Shown here one piece after another: positions 46,201 through 57,697 of a DNA stretch of 64,000 nucleotides. Within the stretch, counting starts at the first letter, position 1; every line of letters begins with the position of its first letter. Origin of the DNA: Symsagittifera roscoffensis. Lineage: Eukaryota; Xenacoelomorpha; Acoela; Convolutidae. A program made the position numbers and the translations under genes. The stretch is from the NCBI RefSeq assembly GCF_963678635.1, contig NC_087066.1:15795949-15859948 (forward strand). Direction: 5' to 3'. The notes beneath the pieces were generated by a model, which saw only the letters and a list, made by a program, of their open reading frames with translations, made no database searches and was not told the DNA's origin.

Positions 46201-47285
46201 CTTTTAGCTCTGTTTCCGTTTTCGTATTCATCCCTAAGTTTCCGAACAATCTAATCAATTGATTATGCTGTTACAAAGACGTTTGCTAGCTATGTTAAAC
46301 GTTTTCTTAGTTTAATGTGCAAAAAAAACATGAATAATGTTAAACAAGCCAAAGAAAATTAATTTTTCCAGTAGCTCAAGTAACCAAACAAAAAATCTTT
46401 TTGGAAAACTTTTCGTAAATCTTTTTTTGCAATAAAAATAACTCACTCAGAGAAAAAGATATCAGTAGTTCTGCGAAATCTAAACCTTAAAATAATTCTT
46501 TCATAGTGAAAGTATCCACGTTTCGCTTGCATCACAAGCACTTTCAGCATTAAAGAACGTAATTTGCTTTCCTTTTTGCAAAAGCCTGACTAAAAAAGAA
46601 AAAAATTTACAGGCTGAATTAAGAACTTCTCCTTTTAGTATATTGACCCTTAACCAGGATGAATTTTTATAATATATTTTTATCTGTCATGTATTGTGAA
46701 AAAAAGCAACAATCGTCACAATCTTTAGCGGAACACCCCGGAACTCAGTTGACCTTATTTTTTCTGTGGTCTTCGTTTTCAAGAGCCATGCTGTCCTTCG
46801 TACGACCATTATTTGCTTGAGGGGAGTTTCCTCTAACTTCTATCTCCCATGGTTTAAACCCTTTAATACGTGCATCATTTCGCGCCACGAATATCCCATA
46901 TCAACCGTTCCTCCGATGTTCTTAAAGAGAGTTTTAAAATTCTTGTGGGTAGATCTTGCTTACTGTAGTAACTCATTTTGCACTGTTTGCACTATTTATC
47001 AAATCCTTGTAATTATTTGAAGGTGGGTCGGAGATGGGTGGAGTGGGTCGGAAGTGGAGTGACCCTGTCTGTCTCTGATTTCCCATTATGTTTACGTTCA
47101 CTGCTGCCTTAGTACCTGTGCCCTTCTCCATTGCTGTGGACACTCGAATCAAGTAATCAGTCTTCAAGACATCTAAAAATATCAATCGAAATGACCATGA
47201 GAACAAAACTAATCTAGCTAAGACTGGTTTCCGACTTTAATCATTAAAAAAACTTTTTCATCCAAACTTATCAAAGCAAACTTAG
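46201..47285. other. Spacer with a possible coding remnant
   Basis: The minus strand at about 46960-46740 keeps two open pieces (FKTLFKNIGGTVDMGYSWRE and QIMVVRRTAWLLKTKTTEK) separated by one TAG. They may continue the decayed element to the left. Nothing else is recognised. Confidence 0.3.
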
Positions 47286-47289
47286 GGTC

Positions 47290-47765
47290 CTCAGAGTTTG
47301 AATATAAGTCTGCAAAGTCTGAAAGTGAGTCTGCAAATCCTGAACATTAGACTAGAAAGTCTGAACATAAAGTTTGAAATGTCTGAAGATAAGTCTGCAA
47401 AGTCTGAAATTAAGTCTACAAGTGTGAACACTGCGAAGTCTCGAAGTATGTCGCAGTGTTCAGACTTGCATGAGTGTTCAGACTTGACCTTATGTTCAGA
47501 CTTTGTATGAGTTTGCAAAGTCTGAACATAAGTCTTCAAAGTCTAAACATGAAACTGCAAACACTGAACAAAAATCATCCAAACCTAGACATAATAGTGC
47601 AAAGTCTGAACATAAGTTTGCAAAATCTGAATAAAAGTCTGAACATGAGTTCGCAAAGCCTAAAAATGATCAGGAAATGTCTACATATACTTCAAAGTTT
47701 CAACATAAATCTGCAAAGCCTGAATATACGTCTTCATTGCCTGCACATAAAACTGCCCAAGAACA
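47290..47765. repeat. Degenerate 20-23 bp minisatellite (AAGTCTGAACATAAGTCTGC unit) with an inverted patch
   Basis: More than fifteen diverged units of a CTGAACATAAGTCTGCAAAGT type repeat are arranged head to tail. At about 47455-47510 the orientation flips (GTTCAGACTT, GTTCAGACTTGACC), producing inverted repeats with both flanks. The array keeps open frames in several registers only because the unit lacks stops. Confidence 0.85.
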
Positions 47766-48650
47766 AAAAAACCCAAACAGCCAACCGTCAAGGAAAATAA
47801 CACTTTTAAACGAATGTATCAGAAACAAAAGAAGCAATTTTAAAAACTAAAAAATTGAAGATAATTCATTTGAGTTTAAGGTGAAAATACCACTTGTAAA
47901 TGTGTTCGGACCAAAAATATTCAATAATGGCTAGGTCATCGGTTAAATCCTGATTTTCAAAAATAATGTAATCACTGCTCTATTAAAATACAGAAAGTAG
48001 TTGTGGAGATAAGACGCCGGAAACAAACGTAAATAATTGCAAATCATATTGTTATTATATTAGAAAAAATTGTTATCATTTTAGAAAGTGTTTAGTTATA
48101 CCAAGTAGTAAATAGTAAAGGACATACTTTTTGGAAGTTATGGGGCTTTTTTCTATTTGCACTCACACAGAAAGTTTTATATTTTAAGATTCCTTTACTT
48201 GCTTACTTGTTTTTATGGCTAAAAATATGATTTTACAAAACAAAGTTTGAAGCAGTGCTGCTCACAATATTTTAATTGTTCACCATGCAGAATTTCATTG
48301 CAGCATGACATTTTTAAGAATTGATTTCAAATTTGAAATTCAATTGTGGTGAAGAAAGTGGAAAATAATTGTCAGGGAAAACATAAATGGTTATAAAATA
48401 ATTTTTTTTTGAACGATGAACTGAAATTGGGACAAGTGGTGTTCCGCATCCAAAAATTGTGTGCTTTTCTGACGAAATCCAGTTGTTTGGTTTTTTTTTG
48501 TCAAAACTCTGTCTTTTGGGCTGCTATCAGTTTCAACTTAACTTACATTAACTCAGTTAAGTTGAAAATTACCTTCTTTCTTCTTCAGGTGCAAGCAAGT
48601 TAAAGTATGGCAAATTTATTTAACCCAGTTGAGGTGATTTAACCTTAACT
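47766..48650. other. AT-rich spacer, nothing recognisable
   Basis: No supported gene, repeat array or RNA. Confidence 0.45.
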
Positions 48651-48654
48651 TTAT

Positions 48655-48735
48655 TTCAGTGTGTACATGCATACATTCTTACATACATACACGCATACAT
48701 GCATAAAATTATACATATATTCATTCATAAATACA
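48655..48735. repeat. (CATA)n-like tetranucleotide microsatellite
   Basis: ACATACATAC-type repeats with many substitutions (CATGCATACATTCTTACATA and following). Confidence 0.8.
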
Positions 48736-48934
48736 TCGACGTTATATATAAACAAATAGATTTTCCTGTCTACAGTTTCCAGGAATCTTTGTTGGTTCCA
48801 TAGTTTCGAAACCAGTTTCGACTTCCTCAAAATTTTCATCCCAATTTCTGTTCGGTATTCATGGTCCGAACAGATTTTTTTGTTAATCCATGTTTTTTGA
48901 ACCCCTTCAAATAAACTGGACTACATGGCTCACA

Positions 48935-49290
48935 ATGTCTAAAACTGCTTTCGTCCGGTCCACATGATCTGAATGCAGATTTCCTTTGGCCATTCCCGGG
49001 TCATTCCCGGGCCATTTGGTCTGAACCCGGATTTTTTGGGTCCCCACGTACTGAAACCGAATTTTTTTGATCCGCATTGTCTGAATTCAGATTTCTTCAA
49101 TCCACTATGTCTGAAACCGGATTCTTTTGGTCCAGATTGTTTGAACCCGGATTTTTTTGGTCCACAAGGTCTGAAACCATAATCCTTCGGTCGACACGTT
49201 ATGAACGTAGCATTTTCAGGTCCACACGGTCTGAACATGCCAAAACCTGGTTCCAACGGTCTGAGCATGCTAAAATTTGATCCATACGGT
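48935..49290. repeat. 30-bp minisatellite, in-frame 10-residue repeat
   Basis: About ten to twelve units of 30 bp, type AACCCGGATTTTTTTGGTCC followed by ACACGGTCTG, with graded divergence. Because 30 is a multiple of three and the unit lacks stops, the minus strand keeps a 147-codon frame (49382-48939) of GPKKSGFRPC-like decapeptides. The frame begins and ends in ordinary sequence and I see no sign that it is a gene. A simple tandem repeat is the better call. Confidence 0.85.
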
Positions 49291-49465
49291 ATAAAAATAA
49301 AACCACGACCTCGATTCTGGTACCCAGCATCCTTAGTAATGATTGGACACATTTCATGTAGTTCATTGTTTTTCAGGTGCATGAACTAGGATCAAACATG
49401 TGGCAGATATGTCTGATCTGGAAAACAATTAACCTATTTTTATCCACAACTTTAATTAGCCACCT

Positions 49466-49815
49466 TTAAGAAGCGAACAAAATGATGGGGTGCACGTTGG
49501 CAATTGTTTTGCCAACCGTAGGAGAAGGCCATACCGATGATGGTTTTGTTTTAGTGCTGATGTAATCATTGGCAGTAGTAAGACTACCAAGGTAGCGAGA
49601 AGATGCTTTTGCTTCTTCGTGCATTAATCTTTTTTTTTTTAAAAAATCGGTGTCACAATGGCAAAGACCTTTTGATTTTCCACAGTTCAAAAGAAGCTCA
49701 CCTCTAGGAAAATTTTCGTCAATATTGATACTCTTGTTTGCAGTTTCAAGTAATCATCAGCCGGGAGAGCAAAAATATCCGCAAATTGCAGATCGCTTAG
49801 CTCGAAGTTACTCAT
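49466..49815 (-). pseudogene. Unidentified small ORF with one frameshift
   Basis: ATG 49815 opens a frame beginning MSNFELSDLQFADIFALPAD that runs about 38 codons. An adjacent frame then continues with GELLLNCGKSKGLCHCDTDF to a stop at 49466. One shift, or a splice using CTAGAG|GTGAGC at about 49704, would separate the two. The family is unknown. Confidence 0.3.
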
Positions 49816-50099
49816 GATGGTGACACCTCGAGTGATTTTTGAAAGACAGAAACAACAGAAATGAGAAAGACTCTAGGTGACAGGATTATCTTCCCCGTTT
49901 TTACACTTATAGCATCACTATTCTCTTGGTAGAATCGAATCCTGATGCCATGTTGTGCATAAATCCGGATAACTGCTTCTGATTTTTTGGTAGGTATTGG
50001 AACCTGATCTAAACTACATTTTATGATTGGATAAATTAAATGTTTTACCAATGTAAAGTATTTAATATTAACCAATCATGATCCATCTAACTAACAACC

Positions 50100-51669
50100 C
50101 ACTTATTTGTAAGTGCTGAAGTTACTTGTAATTTCAGCACCAGAGAGATTTGAATTTAACTTAGAAATTAGTTGGACTCTCCCGAGCACTTCAGCAGCCG
50201 CAATAAACCAGTATACCCTAGATCTATTGAGCCTAGCAGAGACTAGTTAAACAACCTGAGACTAGATAGTATAAGAGTAAGATTAGGATCGGTATTAGAC
50301 TAAGAAGTTGCACGAATCTATCCGGCCGAAAATAAGATAGCGTGACGAGCAGACGGTGTACCCTATCCGAAATTACTCTATGAGTTACACTTCGGTCCTA
50401 ACTCATCTGGTGCGACCATAAGTCTCGAACAAGACCTTAATAGATTAGAATTAACCAAAATAGATTAGAAATTAGACAAAAACATTTACAAAAATGTTAT
50501 ACGACAATAATTTAATCGAAATGTCTCTACGACTCAATAGATCAGAGCCAATATTCCGAACCATAACAGAACTACCCGGAATTGGAAGAAGACCTCGAAC
50601 CAAAGACGACATACGACAAAGTAGAAACTTGCCGTATAGTTATATGATAGTTCGGCAAAAGCCAGAACAAACTTTTATATTTAGAATACTACTTGCAATG
50701 AATTTAGATTTTTTAGATTTCCATTTGCAAACATAAAACCTTGAAGTTACTCTTCAAAATCATTTCAGGCGCTAAACAAAATTATTAATATACAATAACG
50801 ATTGATAAAAAGATCTAAGATCGTTCACCTAAAACTCTGCAGTAATATACAAAATATGTTTGAAAAATATTTATTGGAAAATAAAAATAAAAATTAGTAG
50901 CATGACAATAAATGGTTAGTAATCATAAATCATCCTGTTGTTCCAGCTTCATCATCTAAAACATAACAGCAATCATAAACCCACTAATATCATCAAAACA
51001 CTAAATCTTTCCTTTACACACATTTAAAAATTTATTAAAACTTAAATTCACTTAATTTTAAAACCAGATCATCAAGGCTTATCCTTGGATCTTAAATCAT
51101 TTTCTACTTAATTAAAATTCAAATTTGATCATCAAGGCTTATCCTTGGATCAAACAGAACAACTTTGTTCTCCCCCACCCACTTAATTAGTGTCTAACGA
51201 CCTCAAACGTCGATTCACTACCCAACCCTTTCTAAAGACCTAAGACTAATAGAAATTTTTAAACAAAACTAATCATTCAAATTAGGATAAACAGTGAAGA
51301 ACTTCGGTTATTCATCCTTCACTTGACCCCCCCTCTTACCAGACCCAGGATAAATCTTAGACTTAGTAAGTTTAAAATAGTATCTAACGAACTACTCGCG
51401 TTCTAATTATACCTGAACCTTGTGGATCGATTTACTATTCTCCAACCCTTGAACACAATCACTACCCCTAAGTAAGATTAAGTAAGTTAACACCTTAACT
51501 TATACTAGCCACGAGAAAGTAAAAAATCATTCTTCGGAATCGATATACTTTTCTCTCCAACCCTGAACAAACAGACCCAGGTTAAACTAACCAAAAAAAT
51601 CGTAAGAACTAACAGTTTAGGAAAATAGAAATCATTTAACAACCTTTTGCATCCGTCATTCTAAACCTT
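50100..51669 (+). promoter_or_regulatory. Presumed 5' LTR and leader of the plus-strand element
   Basis: About 1.5 kb without a convincing gene. Visible landmarks are a GTGCTGAA/TTCAGCAC inverted repeat at 50112-50139, a TATA-like TAGTATAAGAG at about 50263 and a 25-bp exact direct repeat (GATCATCAAGGCTTATCCTT core) at 51067-51091 and 51127-51151. Three diverged TCGATTTACT-CCAACCCTT blocks lie at about 51211, 51426 and 51538. Which part is LTR and where the primer-binding site lies is not determined. Confidence 0.5.
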
Positions 51670-52137
51670 ATGTCATTTAAAAACCTAGGAAATAAACAAA
51701 CAATCGTTTTACACAATTGTGAAATAGATAACAAAAAATACGACCTTGTAATCACACCTCATACACAAACAGTTGGATACATTCGAACAAAACGACAAAC
51801 ACTAAAAAGAAAAATAATAACGAAACAAAGACAAATAACACGAAAAAGATTTTCAAAAAATCGAAACGCATTTTCAGAATCAGAAACCAACAGTTTAGAC
51901 GAACTTTACAAACTAAAAGAATCAATAGATAAAAATTGCCCAATTCACGATCAATTATATTTCTCTGACTCAGATACAACTTCAAATTCATCACAAAGAG
52001 GAAAAAGAAGAATAAAAAAGCAGTACAAACACAAACCAGTACATTTATACAATTGGAATCAACCAATTCGACACATTAATAATTACATATTAACAGTAAT
52101 CGAACGAAAAAATGAGTTCAACGCACACCCCAGGTGA
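51670..52137 (+). CDS. Small basic leading ORF overlapping gag
   Basis: 155 residues from a genuine ATG; the last 26 nt overlap the gag-pol start in another frame (gag ATG at 52112, stop TGA at 52135-52137). The middle is strongly basic (TKRQTLKRKIITKQRQITRK), followed by an acidic/Ser region (SESETNSLDELYKLKES) and a second basic cluster (RGKRRIKKQYKHKP). The composition suggests a nucleic-acid-binding or nuclear-localised accessory factor. I recognise no family. It is preceded only by the presumed LTR/leader, so it would be the first ORF on the genomic RNA. Confidence 0.65.
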   Translation: MSFKNLGNKQTIVLHNCEIDNKKYDLVITPHTQTVGYIRTKRQTLKRKIITKQRQITRKRFSKNRNAFSESETNSLDELYKLKESIDKNCPIHDQLYFSDSDTTSNSSQRGKRRIKKQYKHKPVHLYNWNQPIRHINNYILTVIERKNEFNAHPR

Positions 52138-55100
52138 CGAAACTCCAGATGATGATGAAATCTTTCCTTTTATAGTAGACGCAGACACTGATAGAGGACA
52201 ACACATATTTTGTCAAAATTTACTCGTAAATTTATTTGAACCCGGAATCAGTCCATGTAAAACAGAGTTCCCCGATGTAAAAATCAAAAGACAAATCATA
52301 GATCACTATCTAAAAGATATATGCAACATAACACAACAGTATGGAATCTACTCCATAGAATTCACCTCACCAAACCATAATAATAGAAAATATACAATTC
52401 AAACAGACGATCTTGATTTAGAATTTTCAAAAGTTTTTTCAGAATATATAAAAAGCATCCAATACCATAACTCACAAAGAGCAAACTCCATATTCACCAA
52501 TGAAGTTTTCGCAATAATATATAGTTATATTTCGATATTAGAAAACGAAATCCCAATAACAAATGTCTCACCGACAGAAACATCTAAACATTTAAGAGTA
52601 CGACATGAAATCACACTACTCTCTAGTTATTTAAACATCATTAAAGAAAATTTCACGAAAGACGACGTTTCACAACATACCAAACACGATTTACAAAAAA
52701 TTTTGGCATGGTTCATAATAGATTATTTCACACACAATATTGATTTAATTGCACAAGCAAGAAAAAATTTTAGACCCCAAAATTCGAACGATGATACCGC
52801 TATCACAGAACAATCAGATTATGTTTGGGACCCCGAATGGTCTCATCCCGCATTTATAAGCTTTCCACAATCAATCTCAAGTCAAGCAATAGGTACAATA
52901 TCTTACATAAGAGATTATGTAAGAGTAATACCATTAACAATTGATGCAACACCATTAAACTATAATACATTTTTACCCGATACACAAAATAATAGTTTAA
53001 ACTCTACAGTTATACACAATGAAAACCTCAATGGAACTAGGAATCTTACTCAACAAGATATCCAGACACCATCACACTTCATAAATGAAGAAATTGTACA
53101 CACAACAACTACACAACAAAGTATTTCACCAATACGCCCAAATTTAACAACACCAAGAAATACAAATCCTTCACAAACACAGGTAACCTTACAATCAACC
53201 GTTAAACCTTCGGTTGCCCCTAAATATTCACATATGGATTACCAAACATACAGACCCATGACAATACCACCAAAAACACGCAAAACATTCACTAGAAACA
53301 ACTTTGCAGACCATAATTATAATTATACACATCCATCAAAAACATATAATCAACCACAAAGAAATTTTAACCAATATACAAGATCTCGAAATTGGGATAA
53401 CCCAATGGCCCAACCTAATTCAACAAATTTCCAAACAAATCCTCCACGGGATCACAGTGAAAATTACCCATTTTTTCAACAAAATAAAAATAAAAAACAG
53501 ACATCTTATCAAATGGATTATTTATCCTCAGATGATGATTTCTTACAACCAGATATATTTGCACAAAATACTCAAGAATATCGTAGACAAGGAATACAGA
53601 GAACACGTACAAATCATAGAAATTTTTCTCCACAACCAATAGATGCACAACATCAACAACCAATTCAACAACAAAATCTAATTAATACACAATCTTTTCA
53701 ACCAATTCAACAACAAAATCCAATGACTGCACACTCGTATCAACCATCACAAATGCAAAATGAAATACCACTCCCATATTATCTCCAACAACATGAAATA
53801 ACAAGAAATCAACTTTCAAATTTTTCTCAAATGCCAAATGCAGCAGAATCATTACAAATGACAATGAATCCATACCTTATGGGTGGATCATCAATAACAT
53901 CAAACAAACCTTTAATGGTTTTCACAGGAACAGACCCTGAATACTCTGTAGAAGATTATTTAAATGCAGTAACAGCAAACCTGATTTTAAATATTGGACC
54001 TGAACCAATAAATACGCCACTACATCAAAATTGGATACATCGACGCACAGCGTTAATACAAACAACCTTAGATGGCGCAGCCCAAAAATGGTTTTCAGTA
54101 CTACCTCTAGAAATAAAATCAAACTGGAAAAGATTTACACAAGAATTTTCAAAAATGTTTGACTCCGAAAGAAACAAACAACAACAAAGAGTTTTATGTA
54201 ATGAAATTCGCAGATTACCAAACGAAACCATCAAGCAAATAGCAGTACGAATCGAAACACTAGTTCGAAAAGCATATTCATTAAATACACATGACTATAA
54301 AAACACAAAGATGACAGAAATCTTAATGATGACCTTAACACCACAATTAAGGAAAATAGCAATAAAAAAGAGAGCATCACACCCTTCTTCAATTCGAGAA
54401 CCCGATTTAGATTTTCGAAAACTAGTAGACAAATTAGAACAAGCAGAAATCACGATGAAACTAGAAGAAACGGAAAATCTGAAATTACAATACGTTAACA
54501 GAATTGAAACGACTCCCACTAATATTAATAATATACAGGAATCAGAGACAGACCTCGTTGAAAAAATCACTGAAATACTCAATATCTACGAAAAGAACCC
54601 AAACTTTAAAGGCAAACCATCTTTCAAAAAATGGTGTAATTATTGCCGACGATACGGACATAGTATTTCCGAATGTAGACAAAAACAGCAAGATAATCAA
54701 AATAAACCTCAAAAATATAAAGAACCAAATAAATCATTCTATCAATACATGAAAAAAGATCAAAATCTACCGAACAAAACAGTCCACAGCAACAACAATT
54801 CAGGAAAACCACTCCCGAACAATACAAATTATACAAGAAATCAATCACCATATAACTCAAGTTATAGAGGAAGATCACCAGAACGAAGAAACACGTATAA
54901 TTCATCACAAAATCACTACAATAGACCAAATAGTCGAAATAACTACTCCAGATCAAATTCAAACACACAACGATTTGTTTCTAGATCTAATTCCCAATCA
55001 AGAAATAACTACTATCCAAACAACCAATCACGAAATTCATCATACAATAGGAATAGAAACCACTCCTATAATCGAAATAGAAGTTATTCAAACAACCGAA

Positions 55101-57697
55101 ACCAGAATTACCCGAACAATCGATCAAGGAATAACTCATATAATAGATCGAACTATAACAGACCAAACAATAATTACCAAAACAGATCGCGAAATAATTC
55201 ACAAAATCGACACCCAAGTTATAATAATCGTTATAGAAATTATTCCCAATCACCACACCGGAATAATAATAACTATAATAATTCTAATAATCGCCACAGA
55301 AGTAGTACACCTAAACATCAAAGACAAATCAATCAAGTACAATCTAACCCAGAAACAACATCAGACCCTCCAGGTATTGATGACACAGTAACTGAAACGT
55401 TACAACTCAATCAAATAAACTGTACATCATCAGATTCAGAAAGTGATACTGAAAACACTCTTTCTATCAATATGATAAAAGTCGAAAATGACTATGAATC
55501 TGTCATATATGAACAACCCTTTTCATCACACATATATGAAAATCAATCAGAATTTCTTCAAAATTATTACACTACACCCATAAATTCCACACCAACGACG
55601 CAAGAAACAAACGAGATTAACACTACAGATCAAACCAATAAAAATACCAAAACAAAATGCTTGAATACAAACCACATTTATCAAAATATACAAAAAGAAC
55701 AACCCAAAGAAAAAATTTGGACAATACCATTTCTCTTAGAAAGCCCAAGAAATAAAGAATTTCAACCACCAGACCTTGAAATAGATTTTTTAATTGATTC
55801 AGGAGCAGAATCAAACATAATAAACATCCCCACATGGAATGAAATAAAAACTTTACACCCAAAGTTAATACCTCTTGAAACCTCCAGTAAGTTAGCAACA
55901 GCACAAGGATCAACATTGATAAACTACGGAAAAATTCAATTATTTCTCCTCCCCACCAGAACAATTTTAAATAAGCCATTTAAACAAATATTCCATATCA
56001 CTGACATTAAATATGATATCATTGGAATACCATTTATTTCGAAGTATATACCAACAATTAACATACTAAATAGTAAAATATTAATCAAAGATAAATATAC
56101 AAAAACAAAAGAAACATCCTTAACATTTTTTCAAAGATTAAATAAACAACCACCATTCTTTTCAAAATTCTACCCGATATTTAACAAACAAAGAAAACAC
56201 CTAAAACCACTATCAGGAAATATCTATAATTTTTCAATCAAACAAGTTCACCAATATGATAAAGAACAAAACAAACAAAAATTTTATATGTCAGAATTTG
56301 AATTCAAACCTATTCACAAATTTTTCAAAATCACAATCTCATCCATAAAATATTTGAAAGATTCGAATTCCGATATCATTTCCTTACATGTCTATAACAA
56401 CACACCTTACCAAGTAACATTACCTTTAGGACTTTTAGGATACTGCGAAACCAACGCTACAATATCACCAATACACGAAAAAGCCTATCGCGTAAATAAT
56501 ATACTCCAATTACTAGATATTTGCCAATCTACAATTCTTAATGAAGAATTATCTATAAATAATATAATAAGTAACGAAAACAGAAATACGGATTATTTCA
56601 CAAAAACTCCATATTTCAAACCTACATTCAACATAGGTAACTACACAGAGGACCAACAGAAATTTTTAACAATGTTTAATTTCCAACATTCACAAATAAC
56701 ACAAGACGAATTCGAAAAATTAGCCAAACAGCTAATTAAATATTCATCAGTCTATGCAACATCAAAATTCGATGTTGGCAAAATCAGTTCATCACTACAT
56801 CTCCCGTTAAAACCAGACGCAGTTTTCAAAAAACAGAGAGCAAGTAAAGTACCAATTCACTTACATGATAAAGTGAACAGATTACTCGATATTTTAGAAC
56901 AATACAACATTATATCACCAGTAAACAAAGAAGAACAACCAAAAGGCAACACATTCATCAACCCTGTTATCATTCTAGCTAAAGGAGAATCATTAAAAAT
57001 CGTTCTCGACGCTAGATACCTCAATTCACTCATAGATGAATCAAAATGTAATTGGCCCATTGAACCAATACAAGTTATTTTAACAAAAATAAACGGCAAA
57101 TACTTTACAACCGCCGATATGAATAGTGCATACAATCAAATGCCACTAGATGAACAATCACGACGTTTAACACAATTTGTTATAGGAAACCAACAATATG
57201 AATTCAACCGCTTATTCTATGGAATATCCATAGGACCAGCAGCATTTTCAGCTTTTATGAGCAAAATTTTTAGACCACTAATACTCAAGAAAAACGCAAT
57301 CACCTATTTAGACGATGTTTTTATGCAATCACAAACAAAAGACGAGATGTTCAATGTTTTAGAAAAATATCACCAAATACTTCAGAACGAAAATCTGAAG
57401 GCCGCCCCCGATAAATCACACTTCTTTTTGACAAGAGTTAAATTTTTAGGACATAATATAGAAAGAAAAACAATCACTCCATTGAAATCACGCATTGACG
57501 CTATTCAAAAACTTCAACCACCAACAAATAAAAAGAAAATCCAAGAATTTCTTGGAATGTTAAACTTTTTAAGTAAATATGTTTATAAAATGCAATTATA
57601 TCTACGACCATTTTATAACATCCTTAGACAACAAAAAAATTTTGAATGGAACACAGAACATCAAACACGATTTGAAGAAATAAAAAGAAACTTTTAA
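52112..57697 (+). CDS. Gag-Pol polyprotein (capsid, nucleocapsid, protease, RT) of the plus-strand element
   Basis: 1861 residues from ATG 52112 with gag and pol in one frame. Residues of about 1-560 are unassigned, then Gln/Asn/Pro-rich. About 590-800 is a retrotransposon capsid (PLMVFTGTDPEYSVEDYLNA; NEIRRLPNETIKQIAVRIE). CNYCRRYGHSISEC at about 840 is a CCHC knuckle. About 890-1065 is an Asn/Arg/Ser/Tyr-rich repeat region (NRSRNNSYNR type). FLIDSGAESNIINIP at about 1227 is the aspartic protease. RT follows, with KIVLDARYLN, YFTTADMNSAYNQMPL, FYGISIGPAAFSAFM and the catalytic YLDD near 57307. The frame ends prematurely at 57697; RNase H and integrase continue in the -1 frame. Confidence 0.92.
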   Translation: MSSTHTPGDETPDDDEIFPFIVDADTDRGQHIFCQNLLVNLFEPGISPCKTEFPDVKIKRQIIDHYLKDICNITQQYGIYSIEFTSPNHNNRKYTIQTDDLDLEFSKVFSEYIKSIQYHNSQRANSIFTNEVFAIIYSYISILENEIPITNVSPTETSKHLRVRHEITLLSSYLNIIKENFTKDDVSQHTKHDLQKILAWFIIDYFTHNIDLIAQARKNFRPQNSNDDTAITEQSDYVWDPEWSHPAFISFPQSISSQAIGTISYIRDYVRVIPLTIDATPLNYNTFLPDTQNNSLNSTVIHNENLNGTRNLTQQDIQTPSHFINEEIVHTTTTQQSISPIRPNLTTPRNTNPSQTQVTLQSTVKPSVAPKYSHMDYQTYRPMTIPPKTRKTFTRNNFADHNYNYTHPSKTYNQPQRNFNQYTRSRNWDNPMAQPNSTNFQTNPPRDHSENYPFFQQNKNKKQTSYQMDYLSSDDDFLQPDIFAQNTQEYRRQGIQRTRTNHRNFSPQPIDAQHQQPIQQQNLINTQSFQPIQQQNPMTAHSYQPSQMQNEIPLPYYLQQHEITRNQLSNFSQMPNAAESLQMTMNPYLMGGSSITSNKPLMVFTGTDPEYSVEDYLNAVTANLILNIGPEPINTPLHQNWIHRRTALIQTTLDGAAQKWFSVLPLEIKSNWKRFTQEFSKMFDSERNKQQQRVLCNEIRRLPNETIKQIAVRIETLVRKAYSLNTHDYKNTKMTEILMMTLTPQLRKIAIKKRASHPSSIREPDLDFRKLVDKLEQAEITMKLEETENLKLQYVNRIETTPTNINNIQESETDLVEKITEILNIYEKNPNFKGKPSFKKWCNYCRRYGHSISECRQKQQDNQNKPQKYKEPNKSFYQYMKKDQNLPNKTVHSNNNSGKPLPNNTNYTRNQSPYNSSYRGRSPERRNTYNSSQNHYNRPNSRNNYSRSNSNTQRFVSRSNSQSRNNYYPNNQSRNSSYNRNRNHSYNRNRSYSNNRNQNYPNNRSRNNSYNRSNYNRPNNNYQNRSRNNSQNRHPSYNNRYRNYSQSPHRNNNNYNNSNNRHRSSTPKHQRQINQVQSNPETTSDPPGIDDTVTETLQLNQINCTSSDSESDTENTLSINMIKVENDYESVIYEQPFSSHIYENQSEFLQNYYTTPINSTPTTQETNEINTTDQTNKNTKTKCLNTNHIYQNIQKEQPKEKIWTIPFLLESPRNKEFQPPDLEIDFLIDSGAESNIINIPTWNEIKTLHPKLIPLETSSKLATAQGSTLINYGKIQLFLLPTRTILNKPFKQIFHITDIKYDIIGIPFISKYIPTINILNSKILIKDKYTKTKETSLTFFQRLNKQPPFFSKFYPIFNKQRKHLKPLSGNIYNFSIKQVHQYDKEQNKQKFYMSEFEFKPIHKFFKITISSIKYLKDSNSDIISLHVYNNTPYQVTLPLGLLGYCETNATISPIHEKAYRVNNILQLLDICQSTILNEELSINNIISNENRNTDYFTKTPYFKPTFNIGNYTEDQQKFLTMFNFQHSQITQDEFEKLAKQLIKYSSVYATSKFDVGKISSSLHLPLKPDAVFKKQRASKVPIHLHDKVNRLLDILEQYNIISPVNKEEQPKGNTFINPVIILAKGESLKIVLDARYLNSLIDESKCNWPIEPIQVILTKINGKYFTTADMNSAYNQMPLDEQSRRLTQFVIGNQQYEFNRLFYGISIGPAAFSAFMSKIFRPLILKKNAITYLDDVFMQSQTKDEMFNVLEKYHQILQNENLKAAPDKSHFFLTRVKFLGHNIERKTITPLKSRIDAIQKLQPPTNKKKIQEFLGMLNFLSKYVYKMQLYLRPFYNILRQQKNFEWNTEHQTRFEEIKRNF

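Noticed and set aside
47290-47800. Overlapping open frames of Leu/Asn/Ser-rich repeats on both strands
   Set aside because: By-product of a stop-free tandem repeat unit; no start context or domain.
57670-57690. Programmed -1 frameshift in pol of the plus-strand element
   Set aside because: The A-run is not in register for an X-XXY-YYZ heptamer, and Ty3-type pol is not normally split between RT and RNase H; an indel is simpler.
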